From: Dermacentor variabilis
Lineage: Eukaryota > Arthropoda > Arachnida > Ixodida > Ixodidae
DNA length: 64,000 nt
Reading direction: 5' to 3'
NCBI RefSeq assembly: GCF_050947875.1
Contig: NC_134570.1
Span: 232,051,265 to 232,115,264, forward strand
Shown here: piece by piece, positions 45,331-56,640 of the stretch
Layout of the letters: each line of letters begins with the position of its first letter
Position numbering within the stretch: position 1 is the stretch's first letter
Made by a program: the position numbers and the translations under genes
The notes under the pieces: generated by a model
Seen by the model: only the letters and a program-made list of their open reading frames with translations
What the model was told of the DNA's origin: nothing
Databases searched by the model: none

Positions 45331-47673
45331 GCCAGCCGGTCCCCATCGGCCCTAAGTCGTCCGTCTTGTTCGCCGCAGGCCCGCCGCTCTTCTGCCCACG
45401 GGTTCGTGATGGAGCTCGAAGAGGGGAAGCTGCATCAATGGCCCGGCCTGCAAATCCTCTGATCACACTGCCTACTCTTGGAAGTATATTAGACATTGAG
45501 GTGGATGGAGTCCCACTGAAGTCCTACGTCGACACCGGTACGCAGATGTCTGTAATGAGTGCCGCACTTCGCAAAAGTCTCTGAAAGGTCATCACGTCTG
45601 CCGTACCGGGGACAATATGCGTGGCCAACGGCAGTAGCCCACCGGTTGTCGGCATGCATGCAGCGCGAGTAATCATTGCCGGCCATCAAGCCACAGTCTT
45701 GTTATATGTGTTGGAGGGCTGTCCGCATGACCTGATTTTGTGGCTGGACTTTTTTGGACCCATTCTGCCATGAAAGACTGTGCTACAGATGTCGTACTCT
45801 TGGACCTTCCTTCTCACGGCTACTTTGTTTCTGATGCACATCATCGGTCTCTGTGTTCTGCCGAATTCGGCCGGTTGCCGCCTCAAGCGCTTTTTAAGGA
45901 CTTTTTAACGCCGGACCACATGTTCCTGATGGCGACTACATCGTCTCTCCGTTTGTTATTGTGCACCATGGCGTCGCGCTCCCAAATATCATTGTCACCA
46001 TTGTCGAGAATTATACATGGCTTCTCGTTCTCAACTTTGTGTCTGTTGCACATGTTCTTCGCAGTAATATGACAGTGGCCCGGCTGACACCTTTGCACCA
46101 ATACGAGATATCTCCGCTCGCGCACAATATTTCTGGCTCTGTCAGCCCTATCGTCGTATGTTCCCGTTGGGCTTCGTAACACGACGTCAATAAACTGATC
46201 GCTACCGACCTATATTCTGCTCAAACCAGAGACCTTAGGCCATTCTGTTTAGTTACCACGATATTTTTGATTTAGATGACGGCGCACTCGGCCAGACAGC
46301 CGTAGTTCACACCGGGGACGCAAGTCCAGTTCATCGCCGCCCTACCGCGAATCCACAGCAGAGCGAAGCATCATTGAAATCGAAGTTTCGAAGATGCTGA
46401 AGAACATCATCGAGCCTTCCGCTAGCCCATGGGCCTCACCGGCAGTCCTGGTCAAGAAGAAAGACAACACCTGGAGATTTTTTGGTGATTATCGCCATCT
46501 GAAGAAGATCACAAAGATGGACGTGCATCCATTGCCTCGTATTGACGACGCACTTGACTGTCTACATGGGGCGAAATATTTTTCATCGATTGACCACCAC
46601 TCGGGCTACTGGCAGATAGCTGTTGAAGAGAACGATCACGAGAAGACAGTCTTTATTGCGCCTGATGAACTTTTTCAATTCAGCCCGTCGGGCTTTGCAA
46701 TGTCTCAGCGACGTTCGAGAGAATGATGGACACTATTCTCTGATGCTTGAAGTTTACCATCTGTCTGTGTATCTCGAAGACGTAATCCTTTTTGCTCCAA
46801 ACATTGGAACCCACATTGAGCGTCTCGCGACGGGCCTTGCTGTGTTTCGCGCAGCGAAACTTCAGCTCAACTCGTCGAAGTGCCACTTCGGTCATCGTGA
46901 AATAACCGTTCTCGGGCTTTTTCTAAACGCCAATGCAATTCAACCTGGCCCTGCCTAAGTTCAAGCCGTGCAAAACTTACCTGTGCCATGCTCAGTTAAG
47001 GCCTTATGCAGCTTCATGTGCTCATGCTCGTACTTTCTTCGCTTTGCTTAAACTTTTGCTGACATTGCGTGCACACTCACCAAACTTTTAAAGAACCACG
47101 TGGCTTTCACGTAAGGGCAGCGGCAGGCACTCACAGCACTCACAGCATTCACTTCACAGCAGTCATCAGACTCTTGACGAGCTCCCCAATTCAGGCCATT
47201 TTGACCCTTCGGCACCCACTCAAATCCGCACAGATGCTAATGGTCACGGCATTAGTGCTGTTCTTGCCCAGAATCAGCGTGTTCAAGACTGCGACACTGC
47301 TTACGCAAGCCGTCTTCTGTCCACGGTGGAGTGCAACTATTCTGTCACGGAACGAGAGTGCCTAGCGCTGGTTGAAGCGATATCGAAGTTTTTCCCATAC
47401 CTATTTGGTCGCCATTTCTGCGTAATTTTCGACCCCCACGCGCTCTGCTGGCTCTCCTCGTTGGAGGACCCTACAGGGCGTCTTGGGCATGGGGCATTGC
47501 GCTTGCAAGAGTACACTTTCTCTGTGGTGCAATACCGGGTCGTTTACATCAGGACGCCGACTGCATTTCCCGCCACCCTGTTGACGCACCCGAAGCGAAA
47601 GACCTCAAATCTGACACCAGCGTTATGTCCATCTCAGGCTCCCTCAACATTGGCGAGGAACAGCACGTGATCT

Positions 47674-47881
47674 TGTATCGTATCTGGCGCAGCGCTGGCT
47701 TCGCATCTATGGCACGTGCGACGTGACAGCTATCGGTATCGCCCATGACACATTGTGGTGAGGGAACACACCCTCTCCCACTTAGTGTATATATACACGG
47801 CTGTTGAATAAACGGGGACGCTTTCCGCTCCCCTCGCTTGGAGCCTCTGGTCATGTCTTGCCTGCAGCACCGCACGATACA
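47674..47881 (+). repeat. Gypsy-4 5' LTR
   Basis: 208 bp, TGTATCGTATCTGG...CGCACGATACA. GTGTATATATACACGG near the middle looks like a TATA region, and AATAAA at about 47811 like the poly-A signal. The A/C difference changes AATAAA to ACTAAA in the 3' LTR. Confidence 0.93.
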
Positions 47882-47953
47882 TGGAGTCAGGAGTGGGGTC
47901 AACGCCGACGTCCAGTCTTGGTGAACCGACGATTATACTACAAGACCAGCCCC

Positions 47954-48518
47954 ATGGACTTCCTGAAGCCACGAGGCCCACTGAGCTCGGCTGGTGAAAT
48001 TGCCAAGAACTGGCAGGCATTCAAGCATTCAAGAATTTTTTCTCGCCGCGTCAGAACAGCCAACCGGCAAGCCTCGAACGGAACCATGCAAGACAGCACT
48101 TCTGCTGAGCGTTGCAGGCGAGGAAGCCATCGAGATCTTCAACACGTTCAGCTTTGGCGAAGACGAGAGCAGGAATGACTACGCCACTGTCATTGCGAAG
48201 TTCGATGCGTATTGTGCGGCTCAGCAGAATGAAGTCCATGAGCGCTACGTTTTCCGTACGCGAGTCCACGCCCCTGGTGAGCTTTTCGAACCTTTTTTGC
48301 GAGACTTAAAGAACCAGGCACGAGCATGCAACTTTGGCTCCCAAATGGACGCAATGATTAGGCACCAAATTGTTTATGGAACTAACGACGAGAAACTACG
48401 AGAAAGGTTGCTGCGGGACACTACGCTGAATTTACTGAAGGCTGAGCAGGTTGCTAAAGCAGCTCAAGCGACGGCAGCGCAACAAAAAAGTTTGGGCACG
48501 GGACGAAAGCCACATTGA
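47954..48518 (+). pseudogene. Gypsy-4 gag, one frameshift near its start
   Basis: It begins MDFLKPRGPLSSAGEIAKNW at 47954. A one-base frame change near 48020 (at the repeated CATTCAAG) leads into EFFLAASEQPTGKPRTEP and LSVAGEEAIEIFNTF, continuing open to the TGA at 48516-48518. The capsid segment includes ERYVFRTRVHAPGELFEPFL, typical of gypsy gag without an SP-rich linker. It overlaps the start of the pol frame (48451) by about 68 nt in another frame, so pol would need frameshifting. Confidence 0.8.
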
Positions 48519-51500
48519 CTCGATGCGTAAGGAACACCCAAGTAAACAAAGCGAGTTACCCAGGCATTATAAGTGTCCAAAGTGCGCACGTATGCATCCG
48601 CCACGATGGTGTCCTGCATTCGGGAAAACATGTCGCAAATGTCAACGCCCCAACCATTTTGCTATCTGCTGCAGACGATTTGCTGATATTGGCGAACTTC
48701 AGGGCGGTGAAGATAACTTTGACATTCTGGACGTGTCAAGCTGCGCAGCAAACCAACACGACTGGACAGTTGTCGGCCAAATCAAGAACGTACCACTTGA
48801 ATTCAAGGTCGACACAGGAGCGCAAGCAAATCTACTACCTTTCGGATGCTACCGTAAAATTCGCCCAGAACCGCCCCTGAAACCAAGCAGCGCGGTGTTA
48901 CGTTCGTATGGCGGAGGGGTTAACAAGCATGATGGCGTCATTCGTACAGAATTAGCACTAGGTGATCGTTGCGCCGTCCTCGACTTCTTCGTGGTGTCCA
49001 AGGGGCATCAGGCCATCCTAGGCTTACAGGCTAGCGAAAACCTTGGACTTGTGTCGCGCATACACGCAGTATCTCGAAACAGTTCCGAGGAAGTCGCAAG
49101 GAACTTTCGTCACTTGTTAACAGGAACCGGGTGCGTTGGAAGGGTCTATCGAATGGTTCTACGTGACGACGCCACGCCAATTGTCCAAGCAGCCCGACGA
49201 GTGCCGCTGGCTCCACAGGAACCCTTGCGAGAAGAACTAGGACGCATGGAGCGCGCAGGCATCATAACCAAAGTCACCGAGCCCACAGACTGGGTGAGCC
49301 TATTGGTCATTGTTAGAAAGAAGGACGGGAAAATTCGAGTATGTATCGACCCCAGGAGGATTAACCAATGCATCAAGACAGAAGATTACACAATGCCGCG
49401 AAGAGAAGACATAGAGACAGAGTTAGCGGGCGCTACAGTTTTCACCCGTCTTGACGCGAACTCTTGTTTTCACCAAATTCCGTTGGACAACGAAACCTCG
49501 CGAATTTGCACCTTTGCAACGCCATTCGGGCGATACAGATTTCTGCGCTTACCGTTTGGTGTAGCATCGGCGCCTGAGGTATTCCAGAAAACGCTAAATG
49601 AAATTGTTGAAGGCCTTCCTGGGGTCAGAGTATACGTTGATGACGTACTGGTGTGGGGGTCGTCGAGGCAGGAGCATGACATGCGGCTGCAGTCGGTACT
49701 GCAAGCAGCAGGACGCGGCGGTCTGACATTTAATCCGAACAAGTGTTCCATTGGTGTCGGTAAAATCGAGTTTCTTGGTGACGTCATTGACCAGGAAGGC
49801 ATCAAACCAAGCCCGTCACTGACAAAATCAATGATTCAAATTCCACCGCCGACCGACAAGCTCGCAGTACAGAGGATGCTAGGTACCGTGAATTATTTCA
49901 GCAAGTTTATGCCGTCACTAGCCCAAAGGACGACGCTCCTCAGAAATCTTATAAAGCAGAATACTGCGTTTGACTGGACGCCTAATCACGCTGAAGAGTG
50001 GAGGCAGCTTTGCGAAAGTTTAAGTAGAGCGCCTTTACTAGCCGTGTTCGATCGAACAAAAGCAACAAAGGTGTCATGTGATGCATCGCAAAACGAAATC
50101 GGCGCAGCGCTATTGCAGTGCCACCAGGATACATGGAAGCCAGTCGCGTATGCCTCGCGGGCACTTACAGAGTGCGAACAATGTTACTCGCAAATTGAAA
50201 AGGAGGCCCTCGCGGTGGCATATGGATGCGAGAAGTTTAACCATTTTGTCTACGGTCGGCCGTTTATTCTAGAAACTGATCACCATCCTTTGATCGCCAT
50301 CTCGCAGAAGGCCATTGGCGACATGCCCCCGAGGTTGCAGCGTTTTTTCCTGCGCCTTCTTCGTTATGACGTAAAACTTCAGTTCACACCAGGGAAGCAA
50401 CTGCTTCTCGCTGACATGCTGTCACGTGCAACAACCGGACCCATCACGGGACCCATCAACGACGACACTGAAGTGCACGCAGTAAGTGTTGTTTCCTTAC
50501 TTGTCACCGATAACACCTGGAAGAGGTTGGCTACGGAAACTAGTCGGGACGAAGAATTAAAGCAAGTTCTTGTGGACTTGGTGGCAGGAAAAGCACTCCA
50601 AGGCCATTGGAAATCTTTTGAAGGAGAGCTTTCTCACGTGAACGGAGTCATCTTAAAAGGGTGCAAAGTTGTAATTCCGGCTACGATGAGGAAAGAAACA
50701 TTGGAACGCATTTATCAAGGTCATCTGGGCATTATTCAATGCAAATAACGGGCCAGGCATCTCGTCTTCTGGCCAGGAAGAAACCGTGACATAGAAACTT
50801 TCGCACAGGCGTGTTCTGCATGCAAAACGTACGCGTACAGACAGCCCCAAGAGCCGTTAAAGTTACGCCCAGTACCTGATAAACCGTGGCATCGTGTCGT
50901 CATCGATATTTTTGAGCATGGTGGACGGTGATACCTGTGCGTCTACGACGCGTTATCAAACTTTCCTGAAGTACAGCTGCTAAAAGATACTACCGCGAAG
51001 ACGGTCATTCAAGTAACAAGTGCAATCTTTGCTAGATACGGCATACCAGTTGAAGTTTGTTCGGATAATGTCCCACAATTTTCTAGCCACGCTTTTGCTG
51101 CATTTGCCCGAAGGTACGACTTCAACCACTCCACTTCTAGCCCTCGGTACCCCCAGTCCAACGGACTGGCGGAAAAAGGCGTGCAAGTAGTTAAGAGGAT
51201 TTTAAAGAAAAGCACTGAAATGAATCACGATTTTTGGCTTGGTCTTCTTGCCTACAGATCTACTCCAATGGAATCCGGACCATCACCTGGCGAAGTGCTT
51301 CAAGGAAGACTACTACGGACAACGTTGCCCGACGTCCGGCCCTGCCCAGGTCGCAGCATACAGAAGCATCGTCAGACCGACCGTTGCAGCCGACGACTAC
51401 CACCACTCTACCCCCGAGACACGGTACGCATCAAAGAAGGGGAGTGGGCCACCAAAGGCCAAGTCGTTCAAGCTGCGACATATCCCCGCTCGTATAACAT

Positions 51501-51807
51501 AATCACTGAAGACAGCACATTCTTGCGGCGCAATCGGCGACATCTGCAGCCTACAAGAGAAGCTTTTCGACAAAGAGGCCTTTGCGACTCCGAGGAAGAC
51601 CTCCGCCAAGGGGCTGACGGAAGACCTTCACCATACAGAAGCAACAGTGCCGCCGAGTCACCGGCCACAACTGGCCACATTCCCGCCTCATCCAACGCTC
51701 CTGCATGCTTGCAGCAGAACCAAGAACCTGCGTTCAGAAGGTCAACTCGAGAGCGAAGGCCCCCACAGAGGCTTACTTATAATCGAAGCTTTGTGCAAGT
51801 TCCCTAA
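48451..51807 (+). pseudogene. Gypsy-4 pol: zinc knuckle, protease, RT, RNase H, integrase; two in-frame stops
   Basis: One frame spans 48451-51807, broken only by TAA (50746-50748) and TGA (50929-50931, probably from Trp). Order: Cys-rich CPKC...CRKCQRPNHFAICC; protease FKVDTGAQANLLP and QAILGL; RT RVCIDPRRINQ, TRLDANSCFHQIPL, and YVDD at 49633-49644; RNase H SCDASQNEIGAALL, QIEKEALAV and ETDHHPL. Integrase follows, with a finger CSACK, catalytic D, D, E in VIDIFEH, CSDNVPQF and GLAEKGVQ, and an R/P-rich tail. All catalytic residues are kept, so only the two stops and the gag shift prevent activity. Confidence 0.9.
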
Positions 51808-51885
51808 ATGGCGTTCTCAATGTTCGTTTCTACTTATGTTCTTTCCTGTGTTTCTTTTTTTTTCCTCCTTTGAAAGAAAAGGGGA

Positions 51886-52093
51886 TGTATCGTATCTGGC
51901 GCAGCGCTGGCTTCGCATCTATGGCACGTGTGACGTGACAGCTATCGGTATCGCCCATGACACATTGTGGTGAGGGAACACACCCTCTCCCACTTAGTGT
52001 ATATATACACGGCTGTTGACTAAACGGGGACGCTTTCCGCTCCCCTCGCTTGGAGCCTCTGGTCATGTCTTGCCTGCAGCACCGCACGATACA
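51886..52093 (+). repeat. Gypsy-4 3' LTR
   Basis: 208 bp, 206 identical to the 5' LTR. Preceded by the polypurine tract at about 51871-51885. Confidence 0.93.
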
Positions 52094-52586
52094 GATCTCT
52101 TTCTGCGAAACATCATAGATCGGTTAAGCTCGCCAACTCCTGATCCTTCCCGGCGTCTCTTCTGTATGTCCGACAGAGCCCTGTACAAACGTAACTTGTG
52201 CCCCGATGCTGCTGACCTACTGCTGACCGCACCGGGGCACATTCAGCACACCATGCTTCAGCAACTCTACGACGCACCCACCGCTGGGCATCTCGGTGTT
52301 ACTCGCACCTTTGACCGAGTCCGGCGCCGTTTCTTCTGGCCCGATCGCTACCGTTGTGTGCGCCGGTATGTGACTGCTTGCGACCTCTTTCAACGCCGGA
52401 AGCCTCCTTCCATGGCCCGAGCTGTGCTTTTACAACCCATTGATATTCCCACAGAGCCTTTCTGTCACATGAAACTCGACCTGCTTGGTCCTTTCCCTTT
52501 CTGTCCTAAGGGCAACGAATGGGTTGCGCTTCAACCGATTACGCCAGGCGCTTTGCTATTACGGGAGCTCTACTCACAAGTTGTTT

Positions 52587-54505
52587 ATTTATTTATTTAT
52601 TTATTGGTTTCTTCAAAGGCCTCTAGTTGACACATTACATGTGGGAGTGGGAGGATCCTTGACAAAGAATGATGCTACAAATTACAAAAGGGATATTTTC
52701 CATGAGCCGCTTGAATGCAAGTGGGTCAATGATAGTGGCAACTTTGGTGGGCCGGCATTCCAGTCTCGCGTTTCGAGCAGAAAAAATAATTGCTGAAAAG
52801 TCACGGTATGCGCTTGTGGAGGATATACTGTATCAGAGTGAGTGGTGCAAGCAATGCGATGTGCTCTTTTTATGTAGGGGCTGTCAATAGGCAAAGAATG
52901 GAAAATTTTATGAAACAGGTTAAGACGTGCTATTCCACGGCTTGAGGCTAGAGAGGGTAAGTTTATTTGGGCTTTTAGTGCTGAGATGCTTTATATCTAC
53001 GAATAGGTTGACAAAATAAATCGTGTCGAGTGGTTCTCAACCGACTCGAGGGCGTTAATAAGGCTATTGTGGTGGGGGTCAAAAATATCATCGGCATACT
53101 ACAGCTTGGGTGCACAAATGTTAGAAAAGCAAGTTGTATAGTAGAGGGAGGAGCAAGGAAAAAAGTTCCGGCGCAGATAACCTAGAGTATGATTAGCTGA
53201 ATTTATTATGTGGTTAACATGACCGGTCCACATTACATCATGCGAGATATACACACCAAGATATTTGAATGAATTAGTTGCAATCTGCATGTTATTGACG
53301 CTAAAATTAGGCATATCGTAATTAAGAGGATGATGAATAGACATTAACACGGTTTTAGCTACATTTATTGACATGAGCCAAGTGTTATACCAGTTTTGTA
53401 TGCGCGATAGGTCATTTTGAAACGTCGAATGGTCGGTCGGGTTAGTAACTGCTCGGTAAATCACGCAATCATCTGCGAAGAGTCGCATATGAGAAGAAAT
53501 ATTACAAGGCAGGTCATTGATGTCTATTAAGAAAAGGAGGGGACCAAGTATGGTACCTTGAGGTTCGCCTGAAAGCGTGGGTGTTAAGGATGAAGAGTGC
53601 GAGTTAGCGTATACCAACTGCTGACGGTTAGTGGAAAACCCTCGAATTCAGCTTAGAACACAAGGATGAATGTTAAGACAGGATAAATTAATTAAGAGAC
53701 GACCGTGGGGGACCTTATCAAATGTTTCTTATCAAATGAATCTAAAAATATTCTCAGTCGGAATATTACGATCTAGGATTAAATGTAAGTCGTGCAAGAA
53801 AAGAGCAAGCTGGCTGTCACAGGAATAACTTTTGCGGGAACCATGTTGACTTGGGGGGGGGGGGGTGAAACAAATTGACGGATGTTAGAAAATTTGCAAT
53901 ATGCGAGTATAAAATATGTTCCATTATTTTACAAAACACGCTTGTTATGGAAATAGGGCGGTAGTTACTCGGTGAGCATCGGCTTCCTTTCTTGAAGACT
54001 GGGGTGATTTTGCCCACCTGCCATTCATGTGGAATTGAAGCGCTGTTAAGCGATTCCTGGAATAAGAGTGATAAAAACAGGTGGCACACATGTTTTATAT
54101 GTTTTACCACTTTGGCATCGATACCGTCTACTGCCGTGTATGACGAGTTCTTCAATGATTCAATTACTTTGACCATGCCACTGTGATCAAATGTGATATT
54201 TTGCATGAGCGGATACGTGAAGTACAGTGGAACGGGCAAGCCGTCAGGTAATTAATTAATAAAAAACGATATAAATGTTGTATTAAGACGATCTGCGCCC
54301 GCAGTCTCAGGGATTGGAAGTCCGGAGTTATTGTTAACTGAAATCATTCCATTGATTAGGATTATTAGTTTTCGAAAATCGCTTCAAGTTAATTTGTAGC
54401 ATAGCTGGTCAAGTGGTAGAAAGAAGCGTATTTAGTTTGAGAGGCTAACTTGCCAAATCCTTTCTCGATTGCGTAATAGTTCTGCAATGTGGAAGAAGAA
54501 TTAGA
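52587..54505 (-). mobile_element. LINE-C: 5'-truncated CR1/Jockey-like element inside Gypsy-3
   Basis: Minus strand. The RT block (53817-54239) has NSSYTAVDGIDAKVVKHI, VGKITPVFKKG and NYRPISITSVFCKIMEHIL. After a frameshift and stop comes GEPQGTILGPLLFLIDINDL, LFADDCVIY (FADD at 53468-53479) and FKYLGVYI. The 3' end has GGCCTTTGAAGAAACC and an (AATA)n tail (TTTATTTATTTATTTATT at 52585-52604 on plus). TTGTTT stands on both sides (52581-52586, 54506-54511), a likely TSD. It interrupts the Gypsy-3 integrase, whose reading resumes directly after. Confidence 0.82.
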
Positions 54506-55279
54506 TTGTTTGGCGTCGCGGATTTCAACCTACACAACGTCATCCTGCACCACGGTGCTTTCCATCAGCTTCACAAGGATTGCGGACGCTGCTTCTTGTC
54601 AAAGATCATTGACAATATCCTCCTCCTATTCTCTACTGAGCATCAAGTAGCCACTGCTTACCATCCGCAGACTAACGGTCTCACAGAGCGACTGAACAGA
54701 AGGCTTACCGACACGCTATGTTCATTTCTCCAGACCACCATGATTGGGACGTTGTTCTGCCGTATGTCGCCTTCGCGTAGAATTTGTCCCGCCGTGACAC
54801 TGCAGGTTACTCCCCGTTTTATCTACTGTTTGGTCGGGATCCCGCTTTGCCGCGGGACACTGTACTTCCACAACTCACCCAGTCGCACACTGCTTATGGT
54901 TGCGATGCGATTTCTATGGCAGCACAGGCCCGTCAGATTTCCCGCGCTCGCCTTATTGAATCCCTGGCTTCTCTCAAGTTCCGTTACAGTACGTAACATA
55001 GGAACGTGCAGTATTTGCCTCGCACCCTCGTGTTCCTGTGGTCATCATCTCGTCGTGTGGGCCTATTGGAAATATTTCTGTCACAATAATAAGGTCCCAA
55101 GCGGATCCTGCGACAGCTTTCGAATGTGATGTACGAGACTGCTCCCGAAGAGCCAGGCGCATCCTCCGTACGGCGAAGAACCGATGTTGTTCATGTCTCT
55201 CGTTTAAAGCCCTACGTGCGTGCCTTTGCATGGCCATCATCGCTTCCGCCGGGTCGGCGCTCCAATTGCGGCGGCTTGG

Positions 55280-55433
55280 CGTCCCGATGCGGAACAAGGG
55301 CGTGCATGCAGGCAAGGGACGAAGAGGAAGAGTTGTTGCTGGGCGGCTTCGGCCGACATGTTCTAGCGCCAGCTGGTGCCGTGAGCACTCCCCTTGCATA
55401 AAGAACATTCGTGCTTGTCTCCGCCTCTCAACA
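55280..55433 (+). repeat. Gypsy-3 3' LTR
   Basis: 154 bp, starting CGTCCCGATGCGG (first T mutated) and ending GCCTCTCAACA. AATAAA is degraded to CATAAA. Confidence 0.78.
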
Positions 55434-55775
55434 ATATTTATATTCTTTCAGGCGAGCTATTTCCTGGCCCTGCACTGACACTGTCTGTTCGCTGTTTTTA
55501 TTGAATATCATGACACAGAATCTATAACACCAAATTGCAGACTTAAATTCTCGCCTTCCTGTCCACAGATATTAGGCAGACATTGCACATCACTTTCCTT
55601 AGCTAGCAACATAATTTCGTCCGCATAAAATAAGCCTGGAAGCTGCTGCTGTACTATTGCACTCGCATGTATGTATGATAGATTAAACCCGATAGTAATT
55701 CTCTCTAGGGCTTTTTCTATCCGCACCATGTACATCTTATACAGAAGTGGGGACAATGGGCACCGCTACCTCACA

Positions 55776-56640
55776 GATGGATGGATGTGGATGGATGTTA
55801 TGGGGGTCTCCTTTGGAACGGGGCGGTGGGTTGCGCCGCCAAGATATTGTTATTATACTGCCTAATCCCCTACCTAGGTTAAAAAAGAAAAAAAAGAAGC
55901 ACACTACGAACTTTAACAACCATATTTTCTGACCCCCTATTGCGAACATTGCTTTTGTACGTTTCTGGTTTTTGTCGTTTCCCTACTTTTCTTCCGCCAA
56001 TCCTCCAATCGCCTCTTCACCCAATCGCCTTTTCCCCTGCTCTCGCTGAACCCAAGGGCTTCAAGGAGGCCAGTGGTGCCTAAATCGGCCACTGGGCAAA
56101 TGTGTTCACATTCTAATAAACATGCTCCATCGTTCCCCTAGCTTTACCGCAGCAAGCACATGCTTCTTCTTCCTTCTAATATCTCGCTTTATAGGTGCGT
56201 CTTCGAAGGCATCCTGATCTCGCTTAGAAAAGTAATGAGCTTCACTTTGAGCCATCATAATTGTTTCCTTCCTGTTTTCGTGTTTTCCTCTTAAGTACTT
56301 ACTCATGGCAGGTTTCTTTTTCATTGCCGCCACCCATGAGATTATTTCAGCCTCTCTGACTTTCTGCTTGACGTTCTTTGTGGCTGTGTTGGCCCCCCTA
56401 CAGACCGCACACTTGCTGATAAGCTTCCTAGTCCTTTTCCTTCACTGTGAATCAATCTTTTTCTTCTAGAGATACTTCAACACTGTCCCAGCTCATTTAC
56501 TTTCTTCCAGATTCCTCAATCATTCTTCATACTCAATTTTACTGCGACACTTCAAAACTAGTCCAGCCCGTACCATCTTGCACAGCTTCATTTGTAATCT
56601 TCCCGTGAGCGCCCAATGTGAGGCGTCCCACTGACCTTTG
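55776..56640 (-). mobile_element. E2 LINE copy 3, 3' end only
   Basis: The (ATGG)n-like tail GATGGATGGATGTGGATGGATG (55776-55797) and the family 3' UTR (GTCTCCTTTGGAACGGGGCGGTGGG) lead into the Cys-rich C-terminus. That region has AAMKKKPAMSKYLRGKHENR and RRKKKHVLA (56110-56330, minus). 5'-truncated at about 56639, where the 3' end of E1b begins. Confidence 0.8.

Larger units (their letters stand above)
47674..52093 (+). mobile_element. Gypsy-4: young Ty3/gypsy element inside Gypsy-3
   Basis: It is 4.42 kb, with 208-bp LTRs that differ at only two positions (C/T in GCACGTGYGACG, A/C in GTTGAMTAAACG). The 5-bp TSD GATCT lies at 47669-47673 and 52094-52098. The presumed primer binding site TGGAGTCAGGAGTGGGG directly follows the 5' LTR. 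The polypurine tract GAAAGAAAAGGGGA precedes the 3' LTR. The pol has a CCHC-protease-RT-RNase H-integrase order in one frame with two stops. It is a different lineage from Gypsy-1 to -3, and by LTR identity it is the youngest datable insertion here. Confidence 0.93.
45400..54990 (+). pseudogene. Gypsy-3 pol, degenerate and split
   Basis: The protease SYVDTGTQMSVMS is at about 45525-45563. RT has SASPWASPAVLVKKKDN (46415 on), SSIDHHSGYWQIAV and later LNSSKCHFGHREITVLG. The YxDD region reads VYLEDVILF, having lost the first aspartate. RNase H has [26 protein letters not shown] and a degraded TDHH (FDPHA). Gypsy-4 interrupts before the integrase finger (AGHLGVTRTF ... CDLF, second Cys of the CxxC lost). 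LINE-C splits the catalytic domain after LDLLGPF. The last part has YHPQTNGLTERLNRRLTD (54660-54710). Confidence 0.78.
44048..55433 (+). mobile_element. Gypsy-3: Ty3/gypsy element, degenerate, carrying two later insertions
   Basis: Degenerate LTRs (44048-44196 and 55280-55433) enclose gag and pol. TSD ATAT (44044-44047 and 55434-55437) lies in E2 copy 2, whose sequence is continuous across it. Within it sit Gypsy-4 (47674-52093, TSD GATCT) and LINE-C (52587-54505). Without these the element is about 5 kb. The presumed primer binding site is TTTTGGTGGACGTGCGG, after the 5' LTR. Every domain has frameshifts and stops, and it is clearly older than Gypsy-4. Confidence 0.88.
42557..55775 (-). mobile_element. 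E2 LINE copy 2, 5'-truncated, interrupted by an inverted-repeat SINE and Gypsy-3
   Basis: The 3' tail (ATGGATGGATGGATG) at 42557 abuts the truncated 5' end of copy 1. The copy consists of 42557-42735, 43109-44047 and 55434-55775. The part at 43500-43990 matches copy 1 in the C-terminal region. The part right of Gypsy-3 carries the RT palm, where YADD has become Y-A-D-E (55616-55630). The ATATTTATATTC sequence after Gypsy-3 continues the CGAAGATAT before it. The 5' truncation is at about 55775, next to the tail of copy 3. Confidence 0.82.
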
